Positions 54,800-64,000 of a DNA stretch of 64,000 bases are shown here, piece by piece. Both the position numbers and the translations under genes were made by a program. The stretch spans positions 23,338,620 through 23,402,619 of the forward strand of contig OY821517.1 of assembly GCA_963682025.1 (NCBI GenBank), written 5' to 3'. Under the pieces are notes generated by a model that searched no databases, was not told where the DNA came from, and saw only the letters and a list, made by a program, of their open reading frames with translations. The first letter of the stretch is position 1. Every line of letters starts with the position of its first letter. The stretch is from Cordilura impudica. Lineage: Eukaryota; Arthropoda; Insecta; Diptera; Scathophagidae.

Positions 54800-55022
54800 T
54801 TTTCTATTTTCTTTTTATTTAAAAACAAATTTTTGATTTTTTCAACTTTTCTAATTTGTATGCAAAGGTTATTTTTTTTATTTTTTTTTTATTTTGTAAG
54901 GTTTTTCGTTTAATATTTTTTTAAATTAAACACAATATTGTTAATACTTTTCGTAATATATTTTTGGATTTTTTTCTTTTGGATTTAATGTTTTGTTTTT
55001 CACTTTATATGGAGCACAAAAA

Positions 55023-56345
55023 AATATCGACTGTTCGCTATGAGATCAAGAATTACTAAGAATTGCTGCATACATAATATTGTTTGATGTTTGTGGTGGA
55101 TTTAACAACTTAAAGAAGTATTGTTTGAATTCATTTGCATGTATTGCAGGGTTTGCTTGTCTTTCTACATTCTTGATTTCCTTTACTAGTTTCCACCAGT
55201 CTTTATTATTTTTAACTAGATTTATTTGATTATCTATACATTTATAATATTCTTTTTTACTATATTCACATGTTTCTTTGTACTGCTTGTTTTTAACAAT
55301 ATACTTTTTTTTGTTATCATCTGTGGGATTCTGACGATATTGATGCAATGCTTCAAAGGATTTTTCTCTTAAGTTTTTACATCTCTAATTAAACCATTTA
55401 TTTTCCCTATACAATTGCGTTTTTCCTACTTGGTTGTTGCTGTTAGGATTTACCGAGTTTATTATTTGTATTAAATCTTTTAAATCCAAATTATTTTTAA
55501 AGTGTTTTATGGTGCATAATTCTTGATTAAGATTTTCTTTATATTTCTCTGTTTTTCTGTCATCCCATCTAAGTTTTTTAAGAAAATTAATCGAATTATC
55601 AACAGCTATTACTTTTACATTTATGTTTAAAGTTATAGGCATGTGATCAGACCAAGGTTTATTTTCTACCACAAAGGACTCAACCGATTCTAAATTATCA
55701 TGAGCCAAAGTACAGATATCATTAACCGATTTGCCAACACCACTCATAAAAGTGAAATTTCCATATGCATCACCTCTTGTACATCCATTCATAATATGTA
55801 AACCAAAATCTTGACAAAGTTCAAGAAATGATCTACCCATAGCTTCAACTTGTGTATCTCTAGAATTTCTGATGTCAAGGCCAGCTTTAAAAGTGGATTT
55901 TATAAACTCGTCTAGGTATTGTTGTTCGTTTCCTATTCGGATATTTAAGTCTCCAATTAGGATGAGATTTTCCACACATTCATTTGTTAGGAAATTTTTT
56001 ACTATTTCAAAACTATCATACCAAGTAGCTGCTCTTAGATATAATGGCATTATATTTATTGTCTTAACAGAGGTTTTAATGATAATTAGCTCAACATTTG
56101 CTTTTACACTAAACTCATATGAAATATTGTACTTTTTAAGTTTTTTTTTGACGCCATATACACAACCTGCAATTGCTCTTCCAAATCTACTATTTCTGTC
56201 CTACCTTATCTGACTACCTTATCTTCCGTTATATGAGTTTCTAATAAAACAAATATATTGTTAGTTTTAATAAATTGAAAAAAATCATTTTGCAAAACTT
56301 TATTTTCTAAACTATGACAGTTATATTACAAAACTTTTAAACACA
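55023..56345 (-). pseudogene. LINE-2 ORF2, 5' part: AP endonuclease and linker
   Basis: From about 56345 the minus strand reads NNIFVLLETHITEDKVV, then after frameshifts YGVKKKLKKYNISYEFSVKA and IIIKTSVKTINIMPLYLRAA. The open frame 56050-55385 has LILIGDLNIRIGN, RSFLELCQDFGLHIMNGCTR, NFTFMSGVGKSVNDICTLAH and WSDHMPITLNI, the GDLN, N-D and SDH motifs. A linker frame (55348-55046) has KNKQYKETCEYSKKEYYKCI and DWWKLVKEI. It ends where LINE-1 was inserted; the RT continues at 44397. Confidence 0.75.
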
Positions 56346-56411
56346 TTGAACTATTTTCATTATAGATGCATTTAGGTTTTACAATTTTACTTTTATTAAT
56401 TTTTTTGTTTT

Positions 56412-57149
56412 TTAATGGTTTTTTGAGTTTAAATTAGATAAAATTTCATTATAATTTATAGAGATTGAATCTAAAGTATCTCCAAATATTTTTTTGAGAG
56501 TTTTGACTCCGTCCTGCTTCTCGCATATCAGCTGTTTATTTTTGTTCCACCAGAACCAATTTTCTTTAATTTTCATTCTATCATTTGTTACTAATATATG
56601 ATGATCGTTGTTCACGTCTAGAATAAGTTTTTTAAACTGGAGAAAAACACGTTTATCTTTTTGTTTATCGCTGTTTAAGTCGCATTCCACAATGATTTTG
56701 GTACCCGCAAAATTTTTTGAATTTTGGAAAATCTCCTTTATAATTTCTCCTGAACTAAATTCAGCAATCACCCCAATTTTCTCGTCTCTCTCATACAGTT
56801 TTTTGGTTGATAAAATGTTAATTTCATTTGAAAGTTTAAGATCATATTTACAACACTCTTTTACAGCTCCTTCTAAAGAGTTATTGGATGACATACCTTT
56901 AAAAACAACATTGTTCCGTTAAACATAACCTTGAAGGTACATTATTTGATAATGATCCTTCTCCTTTTCATCTCTGAGCTGCTTAATCTCGTTTTTAAGA
57001 ACTTAATTTTCTGATTTTAAGTGATCAAATTTAGAGCCAAGATCGTTTACATTTGTTTTAATTTCATCAATATCTTGATTTGTTGGAATATTTTTTAGTT
57101 TATCATCCATTAAAGTTGACATAAGAGTCATTAATTCGGTAACTGCCAT
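56412..57149 (-). pseudogene. LINE-2 ORF1, two stop codons
   Basis: Starts MAVTELMTLMSTLMDDKLKN at 57149, with a coiled-coil-like region (DEIKTNVNDLGSKFDHLKSE) closed by a TAA. It then continues VLKNEIKQLRDEKEKDHYQI, has a second stop before RNNVVFKGMSS, and ends with the open frame 56894-56412. RNNVVFKG followed by a basic C-terminal domain (MKIKENWFWWNKNKQLICEK) resembles L1-type ORF1 RNA-binding proteins. Confidence 0.65.
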
Positions 57150-57199
57150 TGTTCCACTGGAATTTCGATTGATTTTACTCGATCTCGAATGCGGTGATT

Positions 57200-59110
57200 T
57201 AGCCCCTGGCCGAAGATTATTTTAGGAACAACAACCAGGCAGATGTTCTCAGTTACGTTAAAATAAAATTAAACTTACATTCGTGTAGCATCGAAATACA
57301 AGAGCAATTATCTAATTTCGTCAAAGCACTAAAAAAAACGCTACAAAGAAGTTAGCTACAATAAACAAAACTTCTATACAAAAAGCGCAAACTGCTTAGA
57401 AGGCCAACTTACTGTCGCTTCAGAAACAACAAAGCAAGATTAGGCTGGAAGACCAGGCAAATCATTGGACAACTGCAGCGATAGATCTAAGAGGCGGAAA
57501 CTTAAAGATGTTAACGATGAAATTGGTTGTACAAATATAAAAGAATCATTCATACATCGATTACGATCGCAGAACCAATCAACAAAAGTGGATATCATTG
57601 AAAAAGTTGTTAAAGCTAGTCCAGTGAGAACAAAACGGATTCGTAAAAGTATACCAACTCCGAGCGATGCAAAACAGTTCACAAATGAGGTGGCATTAGC
57701 ATTATTTCTGGATTTGAAATTAACAAAACAGCAATATATTCAGCTCAGATTGCGTGCGATTGAAAATGGCTCAAATATGTAAAATGAACTGTTTGCCATC
57801 AAAGGACACTATCACAATCACACCAATTTCGCAGAGGTACAACTACAAACTCTACTTGATCACACAGCCGAACGCTTGCTACAATCAATAAAAGGATATG
57901 AGTTAAAGAAATATGGAAACACAAAGTTAATTCATTTTTCTAAATGGGGATGTGATGGTTCTCCGGGACAAAAAATAACGTGAAAATATTTCGGGTTCAG
58001 ATATTTTCATGGTATCATTTGTACCATTGCGATTGAAAAAGATTTTGGAAGATTTAGAAACTACGTCTAGTACAATGCAAACAAAAGATATTTGGAAAAA
58101 TGAGACACCATCTCCTACGAAATACTGCAGGTCAATCAAATTTGTATAAAAAAAAAAAAAAAAAAAATAAACTCATGATGCAATTAACAAAGAAGTTACT
58201 GATATCAAGGCCCAAATTGCAACATTACAGCCATTAAAATTACAGTAAGATGGGCTGCAAATTGAAGTAAGCTACCAATTAATGCTGACAATGATAGATG
58301 GAAAAGAAGGCCAGGCTTTGACTAACATGAAGGCTACATCCAGCTGCATTATATGCCAAACAACATAAAGCCAATTAAACCAAGTCCCGACAAAATCATT
58401 TGATAATACCGATGCATGTGAATTTGGATTATCACCACTACATGCAAGAATACGACTTATGGAACACATACTAAAAATAAGTTACGATTTGGATTTCGGT
58501 TCTTCAGGATCAATAAGAAACAACAAAACCAGCAAAAAGTTAAGAAGTTCAAAAAAGGAACATGTTCAAGATGAATATCGCAAATTTGGATTGATAGATC
58601 AGCCAAAACAAGAGTCAGGCAATACAAATGATGGCAATACCGCAAGAAGTTTTTTTTTTTTCAAATCCAGAAACAGCATCTGAAATAACAGGAGTGGATT
58701 TACAACTTATTTTCAGATTTAAAATAATCCTAGAAGTACTTACATGCAATGAAGAAATTGACTCCAAAAAATTTGGAGATTTTGCTAAGGAAACTGCAAA
58801 AATATATACAACCAAGTACCAATGGAGAAATATATCTGCAACAGTTTACAAAATTCTTTATCATGCAGAAGATGCCATTAAATATCATTTGGTGCCACTT
58901 GAAGATCTATCAGAGGAGGCTCAGGAAAAAAGGAATAAGGATTACAAATTCTATAGAAAGCTCAATACTAGAAAAATTTTACGAAATTCCACAAATGAAG
59001 ATCTATTTAATATATTCAGATCCGTTCATCTCCAGTATTCGAAATCAATGGAAAGTGGAACGTCGGGACTTAGATGAAGAAGTCAAAAAAAAAAAATACT
59101 AAAGAGCAGA
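57200..59110 (+). pseudogene. Transib/RAG1-like transposase relic
   Basis: Similarity in order along the plus strand: EDYFRNNNQADVLSYVKIKL (57205), FVKALKK, GRPGKSLDNCSDRSKRRKLK (about 57448), EVALALFLDLKLTKQQYIQL, LIHFSKWGCDGSPGQK (about 57932, first catalytic-type DG), TMIDGKEGQALTNMK (58285), CEFGLSPLHARIRLMEHILK (58418), LIDQPKQESGNTNDGNTARS (58590), then YHLVPLEDLSEEAQEKRNKD and SDPFISSIRNQ to about 59060. Several frameshifts and stops separate the blocks, and poly-A/poly-T slippage tracts occur at 58146 and 58650. Domain order matches an arthropod transposase family that I place near Transib/RAG1. No terminal repeats were located. Confidence 0.6.
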
Positions 59111-59182
59111 AATAACACAGAACAAAATATGGAATATTTTGAATCAAATGAGTAATAATTATAATTGCATGAATAGTAATTA

Positions 59183-59549
59183 CTAGCAGATTCCAGCGCT
59201 CGAAATTCAAGTGCAATTTCTAGGCAACGTTATTTCTTAACTTAGCCAATTGACAAACCAACACTTTATGGTTTATTATTATTGTGATTGAAGATAATAA
59301 ACTCATTAACAAACACATTAACAAATTTAATAAACACAAACATAGCATATGTATAATTTTATGTATGTGTTAGTAGCAACTTTAAATGCAATTTACTCAA
59401 AATAAAGGAAAAAATTTAAAAATCTGTAAATCTGGAAAACAGCAAAAAAGAAATTCCTTTGAAATAACATACGTTTGTTCCATATCGGGATAAAACGGTA
59501 GAGCAAAATATCGTTCACAAGAAATCGCCTAGCCTATGAATATTATAGA
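59183..59549 (-). mobile_element. non-autonomous Helitron, 367 bp
   Basis: In minus orientation it starts TCTATAATATTCATAGGCTA (preceded by A) and ends GGAATCTGCTAG (followed by T). The hairpin is slightly decayed (CTTGAATTTCGAG). Confidence 0.8.
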
Positions 59550-60339
59550 TAAGTACGAAAAACATAGTATTAGTAAAAAACAATAATAAATAGAATCTTC
59601 CATTGTTACAAATGCTATTAAAATCTATTGGAGTTTTTATTTTTAAGAGTTTTTTTACCCACATATTTATTAAATGTTTTAATACCTAAGAAAGATTCAC
59701 AAAATAAAAACCCTTATTTTCAGCGGATTTATTTTGCTAAAATTAAAAAAATTTTGTGCGAAAAATAGTAAATTTTTCTGTAGTAATAGCAAGATATTAG
59801 ATAATATTTCTAACGTTTTTTAAGTGCAAATAACACCGCGTTACAAAAACGAGCTTTTGTTCTGTCCTATGAACTAAATATAATTTTTCGGAAAGGGGAG
59901 AAAAAATAAAAATACACGTGTATCGGCGATTTTCATGTACACGTCAGAATTTTTTTTTTTATGTATAAAGTACAAAGCTCGTAGTGTCCGTCTGTCCGCC
60001 TGTGTGAAAGACTTTGGATCGATTTTTAACCCTTTTTCCGTGATCCAGTCGAGCTGAATTTTTGCAGGCAGACTCGTGGAAATGTCTGTATCACGTCAAA
60101 TTTTTTAAAAAAATAGATTTTTTATCAATTCTCAGATTTTCCTGAATTTTTTTTTTTTGAAAAAATAATTATCATTTTTTTTGTAACGGTTTCAGTTCGT
60201 TAAAAAACCGAATTTTTTTTTATTAATTTTGTTACATTAAAATTAAAAATTGTTACGTTAAAAATTATAGTTGTTTTCTATTCGACCTTTCCAAATTTAT
60301 TTGTAAAATAAAATATTCGAGCTCGAGGCCTGGGTTTTT
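59550..60339. other. stretch without recognisable gene
   Basis: A GTGTCCGTCTGTCCGCCTGTG patch (59983-60003, here shortened to GTGTCCGTCTGTCCGCCTGT) with GATCGATTTTTAACCC resembles a (GTCY)n repeat family, but the flanks do not match the mini-me copies. Confidence 0.45.
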
Positions 60340-60540
60340 TTAATTAAAATTCTTTATTATCCAATATTTCGATATTCATCGAATATCATCTTCAGGGAGT
60401 ATCTTTAAATCAAATATAAGAACAATACAAAAAATAAGTATAAATTTATATGTAAGTGTATGAACAATAATATATTTAAGTGTAACAAGTAATTCGTATA
60501 AATAAACAACGCACACAATATTAATAATTTTAAAAATTTT
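60340..60540 (-). mobile_element. 3' end of another Penelope-like element
   Basis: A minus-strand hammerhead-like core (60366-60395) sits in AT-rich sequence resembling the 3' UTR of the element at 9087-11682. No coding part is preserved. The boundary on the right is uncertain. Confidence 0.45.
60366..60395 (-). ncRNA. second hammerhead-like motif
   Basis: Minus strand: CTGAAGA (60395-60389), one base, stem II GATATT/AATATC with a 5-nt loop, then GAAA (60370-60367). The stem II is strong, but a proper stem III and cleavage triplet could not be drawn with confidence. Confidence 0.4.
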
Positions 60541-60559
60541 AATGCTTTTAAAGAAACTT

Positions 60560-60950
60560 AAGCCTTTTATTTTTGCGTTTGTAAGCATTTGTGTCAGTAG
60601 CGCGACAAATAGACCAACAGTATTCGCCAAGCATATTCGTAATGTCTTGTACTTTAAAGCGCTTTTCAATAGCCGCAATATCCTGATTGAACCTTTCGCC
60701 ATGCTCATCGCTACAAGCTCCTAAATCATCAGGGAAAAATCTAAATGATTGTGAAGGAAATGAATCTTTAGCGACATTAATATGCCCATTTCGCCATATG
60801 CCGAAATCATTTCTGCGACAATATTTTTATAATTGGGGGCTCGTTTGTTGCCAAGAAACTGCTCAATAATGGCAACTGTGCCTTTCCATGCACGTTGTTC
60901 GATAGCATTCAATTTTGATGAAAATTCATAACTTGCAACTAATTTTTGAT
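60560..60950 (-). pseudogene. fragment of a conserved arthropod transposon-associated protein
   Basis: The minus strand reads EFSSKLNAIEQRAWKGTVAI, EQFLGNKRAPNYKNIVAEMI, YGEMGI, SLKIHFLHNHLDF, then after a one-base frameshift near 60735 DDLGACSDEHGERFNQDIAA, EKRF, GEYCWSICRATDTNAYKRK. The SDEHGERFHQD-(x)-EYCW signature is familiar from many arthropod repeat proteins of unclear superfamily. It is surrounded by repeats here, so it is a mobile-element relic rather than a host gene. Confidence 0.55.
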
Positions 60951-61080
60951 GTGTAAACATCTATACGCGCAGGGGGGTAAATTTCTATTTGACAATACAA
61001 TCACAAAAACAGCGTAACTCATATCGGTGTGAGCTGAAGCAGATAACGCTGTGTGACTTATGATTGTATTGGTGAAAAAT
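60945..61080 (+). mobile_element. heptamer-element 5' end
   Basis: TTGATGTGTAAACATCTATA with CGCGCAGGGGGG, GACAATACAATCACAAAAAC and GTGTGACTTATGATTGTATT match the left block at 3078 and 27821. It stops at about 61080 with no array and no 3' block. Confidence 0.65.
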
Positions 61081-61860
61081 TATGATATGTTCTTTTCTAA
61101 ACATTTTCCAACTGTCTTTCATTCGGTGTTTAGTAGTTGAATAGAACGGTTGTGTTTTTAACAAGTGCGGTTGATCGATAGTGATAGAGTGAATATTGTG
61201 AAAATAATTAAGACAGTGACTTTAAATTAACCTTGAGATTTATTTGTTTGGGTGCTCCGCTGAACATTTGTAAAATCGGTGTCTCAAAAATCTCTGGCCA
61301 AAAGTGTGGTTAGAGACGGTGACGTATAGAAGATATACACTAGCGCCAATATTGACTCTAGCGGCGAGTAGTGAAACTAAAGTCTATTTCCAGTTTCCGT
61401 TTCCGGTTTCAAACTTCCGGTTTCGGGTCGGCCATTTCCGGTTTGTGTCTTGGCTAAGTCCGTTTCCGGTTGGTGTCTCGGGTGTAACCGGTGTGAGACT
61501 CTGCTAACTTCCGTCATAGTTAGTAGTAGTACTGTGGTGAGCGGGTTGCGTATACATAACAACTTTTATAAACTATTAAGTATACGCAACAGTACTGATT
61601 GTTCGTTCGATTTATTAAAAGAATTTTTGTCCGTCCTTCCGTCGGTGTGTCCGTCCTTCCGCGGACGTGTCTGTCCTTCCGTGGACGTGTCTGTCCTTCC
61701 GGTAAGGAGTCAGTACTTTCGTCGACGTTCCGTCCTTCCGTTGATGTGTCCGTCCTTCCACTGAAGTTTCCGTACTTCCGTTGACGTGTCAGTCCTTCCG
61801 TCAACGTCCGTCCTTCTGTAGCAGTTTCTCAAGGTTAGTACTTAGTAGTTAAGTTGTGAG
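61081..61860 (+). promoter_or_regulatory. GC-richer leader region of an ORF1-like gene, with TTCCG repeats
   Basis: Base composition shifts abruptly toward GC after about 61150. The region has several CCGGTTTC/TTTCCGGTT units (61384-61470) and then a CGTCCTTCCGTNGACGTGTC-type repeat (61630-61815, about 24-bp period). No long reading frame of its own. It probably is the 5' UTR of the element encoding 61907-62503; no promoter motif was identified. Confidence 0.4.
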
Positions 61861-61906
61861 ATGCCGCCGCCGCCCAGAAAGCGGGCCGTGAAGCCGAAAG
61901 TCGGAC

Positions 61907-62503
61907 ATGGCGACTACCGATGGGTGTGGTACTGGTGCACCCCCGGCGGGTGGTAGTCTGCTCCGTCACACGGAGAGCGAGTTGTCGAGCACGGAGATGG
62001 ACGAAGAAATTAAGAGGGTCAAATTTGGTTCTCCGAAGAAGCCGGCTTCGCCTAGATTTAGGCGTCCTGCTGCTGTTGTTGCTGCTGGTGCTGCTGCTGG
62101 TGCTGCTGCTGGTGCTGCTGTTGCTGTTGCTGGTGCTGAGGAGTTGGTGGATGGGGCTGCTGAAGCTGTAATCAGCGACAAGGCGTCTGCTGCCACCAGT
62201 AGAAAGACGCGTGACCGTATTAGGGCCCGGCCAGTACGTGAAGCTGGCATGGTTGGTAGAATGAAGGAGGTAAGCGCCGATTTGTTGGAGCTGGTAATGG
62301 CTGATGGCGTTGATGCGCGGTTGGCCAAGGCGGTTATGGGGCATGCTGGCGTATATGAGCAACTGCTCTTTAATTTAATCGCCGAGAACGAACGGCTGAA
62401 GGGGCGATTGGAGGTGTACGAGGGCGGTAAAGTGGCTGGCGTACAGGCAGTGGCTTCTAAGGGTCCCATAAGGCCTCAGATGGCGGTTAGGCGTGGTAAA
62501 TAG
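61907..62503 (+). CDS. alanine-rich ORF1/gag-like protein
   Basis: 198 codons, GC-rich, unlike the rest of the window. It starts MATTDGCGTGAPPAGG, has a basic patch (KRVKFGSPKKPASPRFRRP, about 36-54), an alanine/glycine run (about 55-80), another basic region (TSRKTRDRIRARPVREAGMV, about 97-116) and a helical stretch ending YEQLLFNLIAENERLKGRLE (about 148-167). The AENERLKGRLE ending recalls the N-terminal half of R1-clade LINE ORF1 proteins; no zinc knuckles are present. The frame stops exactly where a minisatellite begins, so the C-terminus may have been lost. An upstream ATG at 61861 opens a short overlapping frame (MPPPPRKRAVKPKVG) in another phase. Confidence 0.5.
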   Translation: MATTDGCGTGAPPAGGSLLRHTESELSSTEMDEEIKRVKFGSPKKPASPRFRRPAAVVAAGAAAGAAAGAAVAVAGAEELVDGAAEAVISDKASAATSRKTRDRIRARPVREAGMVGRMKEVSADLLELVMADGVDARLAKAVMGHAGVYEQLLFNLIAENERLKGRLEVYEGGKVAGVQAVASKGPIRPQMAVRRGK

Positions 62504-63975
62504 AATTTCAGAAAACATAAATAGAATTTCTGAAAACATCATTTGAATTTCAGAAAACATAAATAGAATTTCAGAAAACATCAATATAATTTCAGAAAAC
62601 ATCATTCGAGTTTCAGAAAACATCAATTGAATTTCAGAAAGCATCAATAGAATTTCAGAAAACATCAATATAATTTTAGAAAACATCATTCGAGATTCAG
62701 AAAACATCAATTGAATTTCAGAAAACATAAATAGAATTTCAGAAAACATCAATATAATTTCAGAAAACATCAATTGTATTTCAGAAACCATCAATATAAT
62801 TTCAGAAAACATCATTTGAATTTCAGAAAACATAAATAGAATTTCAGAAAACATCAATATAATTTCAGAAAACATCATTCGAGTTTCAGAAAACATCAAT
62901 TGAATTTCAGAAAACATCAATATAATTTCAGAAAACATCAATTGTATTTCAGAAAACATCAATTGTAGTTCAGAAAACATCAATAGAATTTCAGAAAACA
63001 TAAACTGTATTTCAGAAAACATCAATTGAATTTCAGAAAACATCAATATGATTTCAGAAAACATCAATTGTATTTCAGAAAACATCAATTGTATTTCAGA
63101 AAACATCATTTGGATTTCAGAAAACATAAATAGAATTTCAGAAAACATCAATTGTATTTCAGAAACCATCAATATAATTTCAGAAAACATCATTTGAATT
63201 TCAGAAAACATAAATAGAATTTCAGAAAACATCAATATAATTTCAGAAAACATCATTCGAGTTTCAGAAAACATCATTTGAATTTCAGAAAACATAAATA
63301 GAATTTCAGAAAACATCAATATAATTTCAGAAAACATCATTCGAATTTCAGAAAACATCAATTGAATTTCAGAAAACATCAATAGAATTCCAGAAAACAT
63401 CAATATAATTTCAGAAAACATCATTCGAGTTTCAGAAAACATCATCTGAATTTCAGAAAACATAAATAGAATTTCAGAAAACACAATATAATTTCAGAAA
63501 CATTATTCGAGTTTCAGAAAACATCAATTGAATTTCAGAAAACATCAATAGAATTTCAGAAAACATCAATATAATTTCAGAAAACATCATTCGAGTTTCA
63601 GAAAACATCATTTGAATTTCAGAAAACATAAATAGAATTTCAGAAAACATCAATATAATTTCAGAAAACATCATTCGAGTTTCAGAAAACATCAATTGAA
63701 TTTCAGAAAACATCAATAGAATTTCAGAAAACATCAATTGTATTTCAGAAAATATCAATTGTATTTCAGAAAATATCATTTGAATTTCAGAAAATATAAA
63801 TAGAATTTCAGAAAACATCAATTGTATTTCAGAAAACATCAATTGTATTTCAGAAAACATCAATAGAATTTCAGAAAACATTAATTGTATTTCAGAAAAC
63901 ATCATTTGAATTTCAGAAAACATCAATTGCATTTCAGAAAACATCAATTGAATTTCAGAAAACAGCATAATCGAC
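62504..63975. repeat. 21-bp minisatellite, about 70 units
   Basis: Unit GAATTTCAGAAAACATCAAT plus one base, with alternating variants (ATTCGAG, ATTTGAA, ATAATTT, AATTGTA). Because the unit is 21 bp, one minus-strand frame stays open over long stretches (63484-62375 and 63968-63474) as MFSEIQL-type heptapeptide repeats. A frameshift separates them near 63480. The variants look ordered in short higher-order blocks. No coding role is shown. Confidence 0.95.
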
Positions 63976-64000
63976 TTATTTTTTATGCACTGGAAAATAT

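Larger units (their letters stand above)
44398..55022 (-). mobile_element. LINE-1: full-length non-LTR retrotransposon carrying two later insertions
   Basis: About 4.9 kb after subtracting two insertions. Order from its 5' end on the minus strand: 5' UTR near 55022-54800, ORF1 (54799-53771), ORF2 endonuclease (53607-52938 and 47991 onward), hAT insertion (48000-52929), RT (47879-46303), mini-me insertion (45498-46302), RT C-terminus (45497-44551), then a 3' UTR with AATAAA and a poly(A) at 44398-44430. It sits inside LINE-2. A possible imperfect target duplication is CAG-T/A-CGATATTTT, at about 55023-55036 and 44375-44388. Confidence 0.8.

Noticed and set aside
62375..63484. 369-codon minus-strand open frame of MFSEI repeats as a structural protein gene
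   Set aside because: It is a direct product of the 21-bp minisatellite, runs antisense into the alanine-rich frame, and has no start context, flanking domain or other support.

Overview
The window is AT-rich eukaryotic DNA with no recognisable host gene. It is almost entirely mobile elements and repeats in various stages of decay. The family mix points to an insect, most likely a brachyceran (higher) fly: mariner and Tc1 transposases, Jockey-type non-LTR retrotransposons, a Penelope-like element, short Helitrons, and many copies of a Helentron-associated repeat of the dipteran 'mini-me'/DINE type carrying a (GTCY)n microsatellite. Species cannot be told from sequence alone. Nothing bacterial, viral, CRISPR-like, rRNA or tRNA was seen.

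Layout. 1-2030: an uninterrupted but edge-truncated mariner transposase next to a non-LTR 3' fragment, a Helitron 3' end and a Transib/RAG1-like transposase scrap. 3078-7600: a copy of a repeat ('heptamer element'), a hAT-type MITE with 8-bp target duplication, a broken Tc1-like transposase, a mini-me copy, a Helitron and a short tandem repeat. 8896-12224: a mini-me copy split by a 2.6-kb Penelope-like retroelement with a hammerhead-like motif. 12930-17235: a second hAT MITE, then a long inverted-repeat element holding a hAT relic that itself holds a Helitron. 17752-19446: two mini-me copies in opposite orientation. 19711-30950: two copies of the heptamer element, in opposite orientation, each carrying a 1.5-2.2 kb array of a 7-bp AATTTTT repeat; between them lie a Transib-like element (22701-24418) with 5-bp target duplication and a LINE relic. 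31180-36630: two LINE relics, one with an almost complete reverse transcriptase. 37897-42450: more mini-me, Helitron and Tc1 copies and a compact foldback element.

42950-57190 is a nested stack. An older LINE (LINE-2) is split by a younger full-length LINE (LINE-1, about 4.9 kb net). LINE-1 is in turn split by a mini-me element (45498-46302) and by a 4.93-kb hAT element (48000-52929) with perfect 8-bp target duplications. That hAT element has foldback architecture: inverted arms of about 1.75 kb built from roughly 190-bp repeating units around a decayed transposase.

57200-64000: a decayed Transib/RAG1-like transposase, a Helitron, a hammerhead-like Penelope 3' end, a fragment of a conserved transposon-borne protein, a short GC-rich region with an alanine-rich gag/ORF1-like reading frame, and a 21-bp minisatellite of about 1.47 kb reaching nearly to the window end. 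The elements do not form a pathway; the useful information is their order of insertion and unusual architectures. All family assignments come from motif recognition by eye, without alignments.
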